DNA of 61,603 bases from Candidatus Egerieimonas intestinavium (GCA_018711815.1 DVHU01000091.1:1-61603), one strand, 5' to 3'. Numbered from the stretch's first letter, positions 1-8,922 are shown. Numbers and translations: made by a program. Notes: a model not told the origin generated them from the sequence alone.

Positions 1-246
1 GCCCTGGGCTTCGGCAACTGCCCCATCTGTGTGGCAAAGACCCAGTACAGCTTAACGGACGACCAGACCAAGCTGGGAGCGCCCACAGACTTCGAGGTAA
101 CGGTGCGCAACCTGAAGATTTCCGCAGGAGCTGGCTTCATCGTAGCCCTGACCGGAGAGATCATGACCATGCCCGGCCTGCCCAAGGTACCGGCTGCAGA
201 GCGCATCGACGTGGACGAGACCGGAAAGATCTCCGGACTGTTCTAA
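1..246 (+). CDS. fhs: Formate--tetrahydrofolate ligase, C-terminal end (partial)
   Basis: This is the last 81 residues of formyl-THF synthetase, which joins formate to tetrahydrofolate using ATP, the first folate step of the Wood-Ljungdahl methyl branch. The reading frame is open from base 1, so the gene begins outside the window. The visible residues match the family C-terminus closely: [12 protein letters not shown], then [20 protein letters not shown] and [12 protein letters not shown] before the stop. The next gene, fchA, starts 24 bases downstream behind a good ribosome binding site, so fhs, fchA and folD form one operon that carries formate to methylene-THF. Family assignment is secure. 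Nothing can be said about the N-terminal P-loop. Confidence 0.95.
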   Translation, partial: ALGFGNCPICVAKTQYSLTDDQTKLGAPTDFEVTVRNLKISAGAGFIVALTGEIMTMPGLPKVPAAERIDVDETGKISGLF

Positions 247-270
247 TTTTACATACAAGGAGAGACAAAA

Positions 271-900
271 ATGGGATTTTCAACTGTACCGTGCAATGAA
301 TTCGTAGAAGTTCTGGCATCCAAAGCCCCCGTTCCCGGGGGCGGCGGGGCCTCCGCCCTGGTGGGAGCCATCGGAACGGCTCTGGGCAACATGGTGGGAA
401 GCCTGACTGTGGGCAAGAAAAAGTATGCCGATGTGGAGGCGGAGATGTATGAGCTGAAGGCAAAGTCCGACAAGCTGCAGGCAGATCTGCTGCGCCTCAT
501 CGAGAGGGATGCGGAAGTGTTTGAGCCCCTGGCTAAGGCTTACGGCATGCCCCGGGAGACCGAGGAGGAGAAGGCCGAGAAGGCCAGAGTCATGGAGATC
601 GTCCTGAAGGACGCCTGCTCTGTTCCCATGGAGATCATGGAGAAATGCTGCGAGGCCATCGAGATCATCGTGGAATTTGCGGCCAAGGGCTCCGCTCTGG
701 CTATCAGCGACGCCGGCGTGGGCGCAGCTTTCTGCAAGGCTGCCTTAAAGGGCGCCAGCTTAAATGTGTACATCAACACCAAGTCCATGAAGAACCGGGA
801 GTATGCGGAGGAGCTGAACCAGAAATGCGACGCCATGCTGGAAAAATACACCAAGATGGCCGATGAAATTTTTGACAGCGTTCTGGGCAGACTGAAATAA
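271..900 (+). CDS. fchA: Methenyltetrahydrofolate cyclohydrolase (FchA / cyclodeaminase family)
   Basis: A 209-residue all-helical protein of the formiminotransferase-cyclodeaminase fold. It has the family N-terminus with the glycine-rich PVPGGGGASALVGAIG (about residues 21-36), and the usual length for the stand-alone clostridial enzyme. In acetogens and purinolytic clostridia this protein interconverts formyl-THF and methenyl-THF. It lies between fhs and folD, and the spacing suggests co-transcription. The start is preceded by AGGAGAGA. The context favours cyclohydrolase over formimino-THF cyclodeaminase, especially because the neighbouring FolD lacks two residues needed for the cyclohydrolase reaction. 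The cyclodeaminase activity cannot be excluded from sequence alone. Confidence 0.9.
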   Translation: MGFSTVPCNEFVEVLASKAPVPGGGGASALVGAIGTALGNMVGSLTVGKKKYADVEAEMYELKAKSDKLQADLLRLIERDAEVFEPLAKAYGMPRETEEEKAEKARVMEIVLKDACSVPMEIMEKCCEAIEIIVEFAAKGSALAISDAGVGAAFCKAALKGASLNVYINTKSMKNREYAEELNQKCDAMLEKYTKMADEIFDSVLGRLK

Positions 901-923
901 GGCGAGGAAAGAGGAAGAAGAAA

Positions 924-1775
924 ATGGCAAAACAGTTATTAGGAAAAGAAGTAACTGCCGCACTGAACGAGAGAATCAAGGCAGATGTGGCAAAGCTTAA
1001 GGAGAAGGGAGTAGATCCCACCCTGTGCATCATCCGTGTGGGTGAGAATGACAGCGACATCTCTTACGAGAGAGGGGCAACCAAGCGCTGCGAGACTCTG
1101 GGCGTAGCCTGTGAGAAGATCCTGCTTCCCGCTGATGTGTCTCAGGAGGAACTCCTGGCCACCATCGACAAGGTGAACAAGGACGACAAGATCCATGGCG
1201 TTCTGTTGTTCCGTCCTCTTCCCAAGCACCTGGATCAGTCCGTGATCGAGAACGCTCTTGATCCGGCCAAGGATGTGGACTGTATGACCGACGGCTCCAT
1301 GTCCGGCGTATTTACCGGAAAGAACGTGGGCTTCCCGCCCTGTACTCCCCAGGCCTGCATGGAGATCCTGGATCACTACGGAATCGACTGCACCGGCAAG
1401 AAGGCGGTGGTAGTGGGCAGAAGTCTGGTAGTGGGCAAGCCCGCCGCCATGATGCTGATCAAGAAGAACGCCACCGTTACTGTGTGCCACACCAGAACTG
1501 TGGATATGCCTTCCGTAGTGCGCGAGGCTGACATCGTGATCGTGGCCGCAGGCCGGGCTGGCATTGTGGACGACACGTATCTGGCTCCCGGACAGGTGGT
1601 TATCGACGTGGGAATCAACGTAAACGCAGAGGGCAAGCTCTGCGGAGACGTGGATTACGCCAAGGCAGAGCCCGTTGTTGAGGCTATCACTCCGGTTCCC
1701 GGCGGTGTGGGAAGCGTGACCACCTCTGTGCTGGTGGGCCATGTGGTAGAGGCTGCAAAAAGAAAATATCTGTAA
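924..1775 (+). CDS. folD: Methylenetetrahydrofolate dehydrogenase (FolD family, probably lacking cyclohydrolase activity)
   Basis: A 283-residue FolD-family protein that oxidises or reduces between methylene-THF and methenyl-THF with a pyridine nucleotide. Family marks are the DVDC segment around residues 117-120, the dinucleotide-binding region VVVGRSLVVGKP, and the C-terminal ITPVPGGVG. A gapless comparison with E. coli FolD around Tyr48 places Ala52 where the catalytic lysine of cyclohydrolases sits. The glutamine of the GILVQLPLP motif is Phe96 here (GVLLFRPLP). The aspartate (Asp119) is kept. These changes suggest a dehydrogenase-only enzyme, with FchA next door doing the cyclohydrolase step. 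Cofactor preference (NAD or NADP) cannot be read with confidence. Confidence 0.9.
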   Translation: MAKQLLGKEVTAALNERIKADVAKLKEKGVDPTLCIIRVGENDSDISYERGATKRCETLGVACEKILLPADVSQEELLATIDKVNKDDKIHGVLLFRPLPKHLDQSVIENALDPAKDVDCMTDGSMSGVFTGKNVGFPPCTPQACMEILDHYGIDCTGKKAVVVGRSLVVGKPAAMMLIKKNATVTVCHTRTVDMPSVVREADIVIVAAGRAGIVDDTYLAPGQVVIDVGINVNAEGKLCGDVDYAKAEPVVEAITPVPGGVGSVTTSVLVGHVVEAAKRKYL

Positions 1776-1841
1776 GAAAGCAAGAGACAGAGGCGGGAAG
1801 TGCGCAGGCATTTCCCGCCTTTTCTAAGAGGAGAAGGAAAC

Positions 1842-3350
1842 ATGATGAGAGGACTTGATACACCGGTGCGGAAGGTCCGCAGGAAGGTGTTTACGGAGAT
1901 TGCCCGATTGGGATTTGCCAACCACCCGGAGACGCTGATCTCAGATATCGAGGAAATTCCCTACAAAATTGTTCAGGAGCGGGCCACTTACCGGGAGAGC
2001 ATTTACCGGGAGCGGGCCGTGGCCAACGAGCGGGTGCGCCTGGCCATGGGTATGTCCCTGCGGCCGGAAAACCGGGCGGTCCACGTGACCGCGGGCATTG
2101 AGGCCAGCAACATTGATGAGAAATATTACGAGCCGCCCCTTCTGCAGGTGATTCCCTCGGGCTGCGACGCCTGCGAGCCCAAGGCCTATGAGGTCACCAA
2201 CATGTGCCGGGGCTGCATGGCCCACCCCTGCACCAGCGTCTGCCCCAAGGGGGCGGTTTCCATGAAAAAGGGAAGATCTTACATTGACCAGGAGAAATGT
2301 ATCAAGTGCGGAAAATGTAAGGCGGTCTGCCCCTATGACGCCATAGCCAAGAAGGAGCGCCCCTGCGCCCGGGCCTGCGGAGTAAATGCCATCGAGAGCG
2401 ACAGCCTGGGACGGGCCACCATCAATGCAGAAAAATGTGTCTCCTGCGGCATGTGCATGGTCAGCTGTCCCTTCGGGGCCATTGCAGATAAATCCCAGAT
2501 CTACCAGCTGGCCAAGGCCCTGGCCGAGGGCAAGGAGATCATCGCGGAGGTGGCGCCGGCCTTTGTGGGGCAGTTTGGCAAGACCGTGACGGTGGGACAG
2601 CTGAAGACGGGCCTTATGCAGATGGGCTTTGCGGATATGTATGAGGTGGCCATGGGAGCCGACATCGGCTGTGTCACCGAGGCCCACCACTACGCTAACG
2701 CGGTGGTCACCGGGGAGGTGCCCTTCCTTCTGACCTCCTGCTGTCCCTCCTGGACCAAGCTGGCCAGAAAGTATTTCCCGGATATGATTGAGCATATTTC
2801 CCGGGAGCTGACCCCCATGGTGGCCACAGCCCGCTCCATCAAGCAGGAGCATCCCCAGGCTAAGGTGGTGTTTATCGGGCCCTGCGCCTCCAAGAAACTG
2901 GAGGCCTCCCGGACGGAGGTCCGCAGCGACGTGGATTTCGTCATCACCTTCGAGGAGCTGGAGGGGATGCTGGCGGCCAAGGAGATTGAACTGGAGAGCC
3001 TGCCGGAGACGGAGCTTCACGAGGCTGCCACGGCTGCAGGCCGGGGCTACGCCGTGGCCGGCGGAGTGACGGAGGCCATCACCAACTGCCTGAAAGCCTA
3101 CTATCCGGAGGTGACTCCCCGAATCGAGCACGCGGAGGGCCTGGAGGAGTGCCGGAAGATTTTGGCGGTGGCCAAGAGCGGCAAGCTCAACGGCTGCCTG
3201 ATTGAGGGCATGGCCTGCCCCGGCGGCTGCATGGGCGGAGCCGGCACCAACGCCTCCTGGAAGGATGGCAGCGCCCAGCTGAAAAAATTTGTGGGCGGCA
3301 CCGGGGAGAAGATTCCCCCCAAGGAGCTGGAGGAAATCCATCTGCCATAA
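1842..3350 (+). CDS. [FeFe] hydrogenase, monomeric group-B-like, with ferredoxin domains
   Basis: A 502-residue iron-only hydrogenase. The N-terminal part has several ferredoxin-type cysteine clusters (CRGCMAHPC near residue 122, CIKCGKCKAVC, CVSCGMCMVSC). The catalytic part has all four H-cluster cysteines: TSCCPSW near 298, GPCASKK near 346 and MACPGGCMGGAG near 457. The second loop starts Gly-Pro-Cys instead of Met-Pro-Cys, and the third lacks the usual GGGQP ending. Both point to the poorly characterised group B. The start at 1842 follows AGGAGAAGG; an upstream in-frame start would have no such site. It sits between C1-folate genes and the bifurcating hydrogenase, and whether it evolves H2 or senses it is unknown. 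Confidence 0.88.
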   Translation: MMRGLDTPVRKVRRKVFTEIARLGFANHPETLISDIEEIPYKIVQERATYRESIYRERAVANERVRLAMGMSLRPENRAVHVTAGIEASNIDEKYYEPPLLQVIPSGCDACEPKAYEVTNMCRGCMAHPCTSVCPKGAVSMKKGRSYIDQEKCIKCGKCKAVCPYDAIAKKERPCARACGVNAIESDSLGRATINAEKCVSCGMCMVSCPFGAIADKSQIYQLAKALAEGKEIIAEVAPAFVGQFGKTVTVGQLKTGLMQMGFADMYEVAMGADIGCVTEAHHYANAVVTGEVPFLLTSCCPSWTKLARKYFPDMIEHISRELTPMVATARSIKQEHPQAKVVFIGPCASKKLEASRTEVRSDVDFVITFEELEGMLAAKEIELESLPETELHEAATAAGRGYAVAGGVTEAITNCLKAYYPEVTPRIEHAEGLEECRKILAVAKSGKLNGCLIEGMACPGGCMGGAGTNASWKDGSAQLKKFVGGTGEKIPPKELEEIHLP

Positions 3351-3409
3351 ATTTCCTGATACTATTTGCATTATTAACAAAAAATTCATAGGAATCCTTG
3401 GGAAATTTG

Positions 3410-3438
3410 TTGTATTTGTTGGAAAAATCAGATATAAT
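3410..3438 (+). promoter_or_regulatory. Sigma-A type promoter of the hydCBA-hydFEG operon
   Basis: TTGTAT at 3410-3415 is separated by 17 bases from a perfect TATAAT at 3433-3438. It lies in an AT-rich gap that stands out from the GC-rich genes around it, about 40 bases before hydC. The -35 box is weak (three of six), so an activator or an extended element may help. The stretch 3365-3380 holds one good Rex-like half site (TTAACAA) without a convincing partner. Confidence 0.6.
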
Positions 3439-3478
3439 GAGGAGGAAACACGCAGCAAAACACAAGGAGGACGTATGT

Positions 3479-3958
3479 ATGCTGGAACAATCTTATTACC
3501 AGAATGTCGACAGAATCATCGAGACCTACGGTGCCAAGCCCAGCTCCCTGATTCCGGTGCTGCAGGATATCCAGGGAATTTACCGGTATCTGCCGGGGGA
3601 GCTTTTGGGCTATGTGGCTCAGAAAATCGGTATCACCGAGACCAAGGCCTATAGCGTGGCGACTTTTTATGAGAATTTCTCCTTTGAAGCCAAAGGAAAG
3701 TACATCATCAAGGTCTGTGACGGCACCGCCTGTCACGTGCGCAAGTCCACGCCTATTCTGGAGGCCCTCTACAAGGAGCTGGGACTCAGCAAGAAGAAAC
3801 ATACCACCGACGATATGCTTTTCACTGTGGAAACGGTATCCTGCCTGGGCGCCTGCGGGCTGGCTCCGGCTATGATGGTGAATGACCAGGTGCATCCGGC
3901 CATGACTCCGGAGAGCGCTTTAGAATTAGTGAGACAGTTAAAGGAGGAGGGCGTATGA
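3479..3958 (+). CDS. hydC: Bifurcating [FeFe] hydrogenase, NuoE-like [2Fe-2S] subunit
   Basis: A 159-residue thioredoxin-fold [2Fe-2S] protein of the NuoE/HydC family. The four ligands are in the expected order: CDGTACH near residues 79-85, then CLGACG near 121-126. In HydABC complexes this subunit shuttles electrons beside the NADH-binding HydB. I place the start at 3479 because AAGGAGG lies 8 bases upstream. An in-frame start at 3398 would add 27 residues overlapping the promoter. Its stop overlaps the hydB start by four bases (ATGA), a sign of translational coupling. Confidence 0.92.
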   Translation: MLEQSYYQNVDRIIETYGAKPSSLIPVLQDIQGIYRYLPGELLGYVAQKIGITETKAYSVATFYENFSFEAKGKYIIKVCDGTACHVRKSTPILEALYKELGLSKKKHTTDDMLFTVETVSCLGACGLAPAMMVNDQVHPAMTPESALELVRQLKEEGV

Positions 3959-5838
3959 GACTGGAAAACCGGGAAGCGTTAAACAAATGCCGGGAAGAGG
4001 CTTTGCAGCAGGTGGCCTCCTATGACTGCAGAATCTTAGTTTGCTCAGGTACCGGCTGTATTGCCACAGGTTCGGAGAAAATATATCGGGAGCTGCTGGA
4101 GCTCTGCCGGGATCTGCCGGGAGTTACCCTGGAATTTGCACCCCATGACCAGCAGGCCCATGTGGGGGTGAAAAAGACCGGATGTCAGGGCTTCTGTGAG
4201 CTGGGGCCCCTGGTGCGGATCCAGAAGGGACAGGAGGTCATCCAGTACGTGAAGGTGAAGGAGGAGGACTGCCAGGAGATCGTGGAGCGCACGGTGCTCT
4301 CCGACGAGGTGCTGGAGCGGCTGCTCTACAAAAAAGGCCAGAAGGCCTACACCCATCCGGAGGAAATCCCCTTCATTGCTAAGCAGACCAGGATCGTTCT
4401 GGAAAACTGCGGAAAATTTGAGGCGGAGTCCCTGGATGAGTACCTGGCAGCCGGAGGCTTCAAGGCCCTGGAGAAGGCCCTTTTCACCATGACTCCCCAG
4501 GAAGTGGTGGAGGTGGTGGACGCCTCGGGACTTCGGGGAAGAGGCGGCGGCGGATTCCCCTGCGGAAGAAAGTGGAAGCAGGTGTCCCGGCAGCCGGAGA
4601 AGGAGCGCTATGTGGTCTGTAACGGAGATGAGGGAGACCCGGGAGCCTTCATGGACGGCTCGGTGATGGAGGGAGATCCCTATAAGCTGCTGGAGGGTAT
4701 GATGCTGGCAGGCTACGCGGTGAGCTCCTCTGAGGGCTACATCTACGTGCGGGCCGAGTACCCTCTGTCCGTGGCACGGCTGCGTCATGCCATCGGGGAG
4801 CTGGAGGCCCGGGGCCTTCTGGGAGATAAGATTTTGGGAACGGATTTCAGCTTCCATCTACATATCAACCGGGGAGCAGGAGCCTTCGTCTGCGGGGAGG
4901 GTTCAGCCCTGACCGCCTCCATCGAGGGGAATCGGGGTATGCCCCGGGTGAAGCCCCCCAGAACCGTGGAGAAGGGACTCTGGGAGAAGCCCACGGTGCT
5001 CAATAACGTGGAGACCTACGCCAATGTGCCCAAGATCCTCCTAAACGGCGCGGAGTGGTTCCGGGGGATAGGAACAGAGGGAAGCCCGGGAACGAAGACC
5101 TTCTCCCTGACCGGAGCCATCGAGAATACGGGACTTATCGAGGTGCCCATGGGCAGTACCCTGCGCCAGATCATTTTCGACATCGGCGGCGGCTTAAAGG
5201 AAGGCTCTGAGTTCAAGGCGGTGCAGATCGGCGGCCCCTCCGGCGGCTGTCTGACTACCCAGCATCTGGATGAGCCGCTGGACTTTGATTCTGTGAAGAA
5301 ATTTAACGCCATCGTGGGCTCCGGCGGTATGGTGGTCATGGATCAGCACACCTGTATGGTTGAGGTGGCCAGATTTTTCATGAGCTTTACCCAGAGGGAG
5401 TCCTGCGGCAAATGCGTTCCCTGCCGGGAGGGCACCAAGCGTATGCTGGAGATCCTGGAGAAGATCGTGGCCGGCGAGGGAGAGCTGGAGGATCTGGACC
5501 GGCTGGAGGAGCTGGCGGCCATGATTCAGAGCATGGCTCTCTGCGGACTGGGCAAGAGCGCGCCCCTTCCGGTGCTCAGCACCCTGAAGGTGTTCAGAAA
5601 GGAATATGAGGAGCATATTCTGGAGAAAAAGTGCGAGGCCAAGGTCTGCCAGGCTATGCGCCGGTTTATCATCAATCCCGCCTTCTGCAAGGGCTGCGGA
5701 AAATGTGCGAAGAACTGTCCGGTGGGAGCTATCACCGGCAGAAGGAAGGAATCCTACCACATCGACAACAGCATCTGTATCAAGTGCGGCGCCTGCAAGG
5801 ACAACTGTGCCTTTGATGCCGTTTACATTGAAGCATAG
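3955..5838 (+). CDS. hydB: Bifurcating [FeFe] hydrogenase, NuoF-like NADH/flavin subunit
   Basis: A 627-residue NuoF-family subunit. It has an N-terminal [2Fe-2S] thioredoxin-like domain (CSGTGC near residue 26), the FMN/NADH core with GRGGGGFPCGRKW near 195, the [4Fe-4S] motif CGKCVPCREG near 483, and a C-terminal two-cluster ferredoxin domain (CKGCGKCAKNC near 578 and CIKCGACKDNC near 608). This full HydB layout, longer than plain NuoF, is typical of the trimeric enzyme that couples NADH and reduced ferredoxin to H2. It is encoded between hydC and hydA with a 4-base overlap and a 14-base gap. It could also run NADPH-linked in some relatives, but gene order supports NADH. Confidence 0.93.
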   Translation: MRLENREALNKCREEALQQVASYDCRILVCSGTGCIATGSEKIYRELLELCRDLPGVTLEFAPHDQQAHVGVKKTGCQGFCELGPLVRIQKGQEVIQYVKVKEEDCQEIVERTVLSDEVLERLLYKKGQKAYTHPEEIPFIAKQTRIVLENCGKFEAESLDEYLAAGGFKALEKALFTMTPQEVVEVVDASGLRGRGGGGFPCGRKWKQVSRQPEKERYVVCNGDEGDPGAFMDGSVMEGDPYKLLEGMMLAGYAVSSSEGYIYVRAEYPLSVARLRHAIGELEARGLLGDKILGTDFSFHLHINRGAGAFVCGEGSALTASIEGNRGMPRVKPPRTVEKGLWEKPTVLNNVETYANVPKILLNGAEWFRGIGTEGSPGTKTFSLTGAIENTGLIEVPMGSTLRQIIFDIGGGLKEGSEFKAVQIGGPSGGCLTTQHLDEPLDFDSVKKFNAIVGSGGMVVMDQHTCMVEVARFFMSFTQRESCGKCVPCREGTKRMLEILEKIVAGEGELEDLDRLEELAAMIQSMALCGLGKSAPLPVLSTLKVFRKEYEEHILEKKCEAKVCQAMRRFIINPAFCKGCGKCAKNCPVGAITGRRKESYHIDNSICIKCGACKDNCAFDAVYIEA

Positions 5839-5852
5839 AAGGAGGGAATGAG

Positions 5853-7559
5853 ATGGGTATTATGACAATAGACGGTAGACGCGTGGAGTTTACCGATGAG
5901 AGAAATGTACTTACGGTGATTCGCAAGGCCGGAATCGACATTCCCACCCTGTGCTATCACTCAGAACTGTCCACCTTCGGCGCCTGCCGTCTCTGTACGG
6001 TGGAGGACGACCGGGGAAGGACCTTCGCCTCCTGCTCGGAGGAGCCCCGGGACGGCATGGTGATTTACACCAACTCCGCGAAGCTTCGCAAATACAGGAA
6101 ATTGATTGTGGAGCTCCTTCTGGCGGCCCACTGCCGGGACTGCACCACCTGTGTCAAGAGCGGAGAGTGCGCCCTGCAGACCCTGGCCCACCGGCTGGGC
6201 GTGCTGGATGTGCGCTTCCAGAATACCCGGGAGCGCCAGCCTCTGGATTTCTCCTCCCCGGCCATCGTCAGGGATCCCAACAAGTGTATCCTCTGCGGCA
6301 ACTGCGTGCGGGTCTGCGAGGAGATTCAGGGAGTGGGCGTGCTGGGCTTCACTCACCGGGGAACGGACGCCTGTGTGTCCCCGGCCTTCAATAAGCCTAT
6401 CGCCACCACAGACTGCGTAAACTGCGGACAGTGCCGGGTGTACTGTCCCACGGGAGCCATCACCATCCGCACCCACATGGACCAGGTGTGGGATGCCCTG
6501 GCCGACCCCAATGTGCGGGTGGTGGCCCAGATCGCCCCGGCAGTCCGGGTGGCGGTGGGAGAAGCTTTCGGGCTTCCCAGAGGAGAGAACGCCATCGGCA
6601 AGGTGGTGGCCGTGCTGCACCGGATGGGCTTCGATGAGGTCTTTGATACCGCCTACAGCGCGGATCTGACCATCATGGAGGAGGCCGCCGAGTTTATGGG
6701 GCGGCTCAAGGAGGGCAAGAATCTTCCCCTTCTCACCTCCTGCTGTCCCGCCTGGGTGAAGTTTGTGGGGGATCATTTCCCGGATTATCAGGACAATGTG
6801 TCCACCTGCCGGTCTCCCCAGGGAATGTTCTCGGCGGTGATCAAGGAATACTACCGGGATCCCCAGAACGCCGGAGGGAAAAAGACCATGGTGGTCTCCG
6901 TGATGCCCTGTACCGCCAAGAAGATGGAGAGCAAGAGAAACAACAGCTTCACCAAGGGAGAGCAGGACACAGATGTGGTGATTACCACCACGGAGCTGAT
7001 CCGAATGATCAAAAACAGCGGCATCGCCTTTGACAAGGTGGAGTCGGAGGCCTGCGACATGCCCTTTGGCATCGGTTCCGGCGGCGGCGTGATCTTCGGC
7101 GTCACCGGCGGTGTGACGGAGGCGGCTCTGCGCCGGATGGTCAAGGGACACGACAAGGCCACCCTGGACGCCATCGCCAACAGCGGTATCCGGGGAGATG
7201 AAGGGATCAAGGAGGCGGAGATTCCCTACGAGGGAAAAACCGTTAAGATATGCGTGGTCAACGGCCTGGGCAACGCCAAGAAGGTCATGGAGCAGGTGAG
7301 AGCCGGGGAGAAGGAATACGACCTGATCGAGGTGATGGCCTGCCGCAGGGGCTGCATCATGGGAGGCGGCCAGCCTATTCCCGCAGGTCCCCGGCATCGG
7401 GCGGCCAGGGCCAAGGGTCTCTACGACGCTGACGGCAGCATGATTATCAAGAAGTCCGATGAGAATCCGCTGATGGATGTTTTCTACAACGGATATTTCA
7501 AGGGCAAGGCCCACGAGCTTCTGCACAATCCAGAGTTTGACACGGCCTGGAGAGACTAG
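5853..7559 (+). CDS. hydA: Bifurcating [FeFe] hydrogenase, catalytic subunit
   Basis: A 568-residue H-cluster subunit. The order of domains is an N-terminal [2Fe-2S] ferredoxin (CYHSELSTFGACRLC near 34-48), the HCRDCTTC cluster of NuoG-type proteins, two [4Fe-4S] clusters (CILCGNCVRVC near 147, CVNCGQCRVYC near 188), and then the H-cluster loops TSCCPAW near 295, MPCTAKK near 350 and MACRRGCIMGGGQP near 494. All three loops are canonical, unlike those of the hydrogenase at 1842. AGGAGGG precedes the start. With HydB and HydC it forms the soluble cytoplasmic complex that confurcates or bifurcates electrons between NADH, ferredoxin and H2 in acetogens. Maturation depends on the three genes that follow. 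Confidence 0.95.
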   Translation: MGIMTIDGRRVEFTDERNVLTVIRKAGIDIPTLCYHSELSTFGACRLCTVEDDRGRTFASCSEEPRDGMVIYTNSAKLRKYRKLIVELLLAAHCRDCTTCVKSGECALQTLAHRLGVLDVRFQNTRERQPLDFSSPAIVRDPNKCILCGNCVRVCEEIQGVGVLGFTHRGTDACVSPAFNKPIATTDCVNCGQCRVYCPTGAITIRTHMDQVWDALADPNVRVVAQIAPAVRVAVGEAFGLPRGENAIGKVVAVLHRMGFDEVFDTAYSADLTIMEEAAEFMGRLKEGKNLPLLTSCCPAWVKFVGDHFPDYQDNVSTCRSPQGMFSAVIKEYYRDPQNAGGKKTMVVSVMPCTAKKMESKRNNSFTKGEQDTDVVITTTELIRMIKNSGIAFDKVESEACDMPFGIGSGGGVIFGVTGGVTEAALRRMVKGHDKATLDAIANSGIRGDEGIKEAEIPYEGKTVKICVVNGLGNAKKVMEQVRAGEKEYDLIEVMACRRGCIMGGGQPIPAGPRHRAARAKGLYDADGSMIIKKSDENPLMDVFYNGYFKGKAHELLHNPEFDTAWRD

Positions 7560-7564
7560 AGAAA

Positions 7565-7582
7565 AAGGCTGCTGCAGTTGGC
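7565..7582 (+). repeat. Short match to the outer arm of the 147-nt structured repeat (possible remnant)
   Basis: Eighteen bases between hydA and hydF match the 5' arm of the repeat copy at 35502-35519 with two mismatches. The rest of the element is missing here, and I found no matching 3' arm. It could be a decayed or partial copy, or chance, since the arm is only a short GC-rich string. Confidence 0.2.
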
Positions 7583-7638
7583 AGTACAGAGTCAATGGCG
7601 CGGCAGCTTAAGAGAGATAGCAAGGGAAGGAGACAGAC

Positions 7639-8922
7639 ATGAATCAGACACCGGCGGGGGAACGGATACATATTGGAATTTTCGGGAGCTGCAATGCGGG
7701 AAAGTCCAGCGTGCTGAACGCTTTGACCGGACAGCAGCTGGCGGTGGTGTCACCGGTGGAGGGGACTACCACCGACCCGGTATATAAGACCATGGAGCTG
7801 CTCCCCTTAGGTCCGGTGATCTTCATGGACACCCCGGGGCTGGACGACGAGAGTATCCTGGCCCAGCAGCGTCTGGAGAAGACGCGCCAGGTGCTGCGAA
7901 AAACAGAGCTGGCCCTGGTGGTTCTGGATCTGACCCGGGAAAATTATGACAGGGAGGCTGAGCTTCTGGAGGAGATTCAGAAGCGCGGGCTTCCCTGCCT
8001 GCTTGTATGGAATAAAAGCGACACCCTGGGCCGGGAGGCTCAGGAAGCCCGGCAGCGGGGGGAGGAGCGGCTGGCTCGGAGAAAAAATGGAGAGGCGGGA
8101 GCAGAGCTTCCTCCGGGGGTGACGGTCAGCGCCAGAACCGGCAGCGGCATCCGGGAGCTCAAGGAAGCCCTGGGGCAGCTGAAACCGGCGGAGAGAGGGA
8201 TACCCCTCTGCAGGGACTTATTCCAGGCCGGGGATACGGTAGTGCTGGTGATTCCCCTGGACAAGGCGGCCCCCAAGGGGAGGCTGATCCTGCCCCAGCA
8301 GCAGGTGATACGGGACATTCTGGAGGGAGGAGGGATTCCGGTGCTGACCTCGGTGGAGCAGCTGCCGGAGGCCCTGGGGAGACTGAAGGAGCCCCCGGCC
8401 CTGGTGATCACCGACAGCCAGGCCTTTGGCCGGGTGGATGAGCTGGTGCCGGAGCCTCTGCTTCTCACCTCCTTCTCCATCCTCTTTGCCCGCTACAAGG
8501 GAAATTTCCGCCAGCAGCTTATGGGAACTGCGGCTCTGGCGGGGCTTGTCTCCGGGGATCAGGTGCTGGTGGCGGAGGGCTGCACCCATCACCGCCAATG
8601 CGGGGATATCGGCACGGAGAAGCTGCCCGCCTGGATTCGCAGAAGCACCGGCACTGACCCTCGGTTTTGCTTTTTCAGCGGCACAGAGTTTCCGGAAAAT
8701 TTGCGGGATTACAAAGTAATTCTCCACTGCGGGGGCTGTATGCTGAATCAGGCGGAGATGAAGTATCGGCTGAGCAGGGCGGAGGAGGCCGGGGTTCCCA
8801 TGAGCAACTACGGGCTGGCCATAGCCTGGCTGAAGGGGATTCTTCCCCGGGCCTTAAAGCCCTTTCCCCAGATGAGAAAGCTCTGGCTGGAGCAGACCGG
8901 GGCGGCGGGAGGAGAGTCATGA
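7639..8922 (+). CDS. hydF: [FeFe] hydrogenase maturation GTPase HydF
   Basis: A 427-residue GTPase that scaffolds the 2Fe subcluster before transfer to HydA. The G domain shows GSCNAGKSS (P-loop, near residues 16-24), DTPGLDD and NKSD. The C-terminal cluster domain has CTHHRQCGD near 315 and HCGGC near 364, the histidine and cysteine pattern that holds the [4Fe-4S] cluster. GGAAGGAGA precedes the start. The stop overlaps the hydE start by four bases. The 79-base gap upstream carries an 18-nt piece resembling the end of the structured repeat described at 35503. Confidence 0.95.
   Translation: MNQTPAGERIHIGIFGSCNAGKSSVLNALTGQQLAVVSPVEGTTTDPVYKTMELLPLGPVIFMDTPGLDDESILAQQRLEKTRQVLRKTELALVVLDLTRENYDREAELLEEIQKRGLPCLLVWNKSDTLGREAQEARQRGEERLARRKNGEAGAELPPGVTVSARTGSGIRELKEALGQLKPAERGIPLCRDLFQAGDTVVLVIPLDKAAPKGRLILPQQQVIRDILEGGGIPVLTSVEQLPEALGRLKEPPALVITDSQAFGRVDELVPEPLLLTSFSILFARYKGNFRQQLMGTAALAGLVSGDQVLVAEGCTHHRQCGDIGTEKLPAWIRRSTGTDPRFCFFSGTEFPENLRDYKVILHCGGCMLNQAEMKYRLSRAEEAGVPMSNYGLAIAWLKGILPRALKPFPQMRKLWLEQTGAAGGES

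Noticed and set aside
3365-3420. A possible Rex operator before hydC
   Set aside because: Only one half site (TTAACAA) fits. The other half at the required spacing reads TATTTGC, so the dyad is not convincing.
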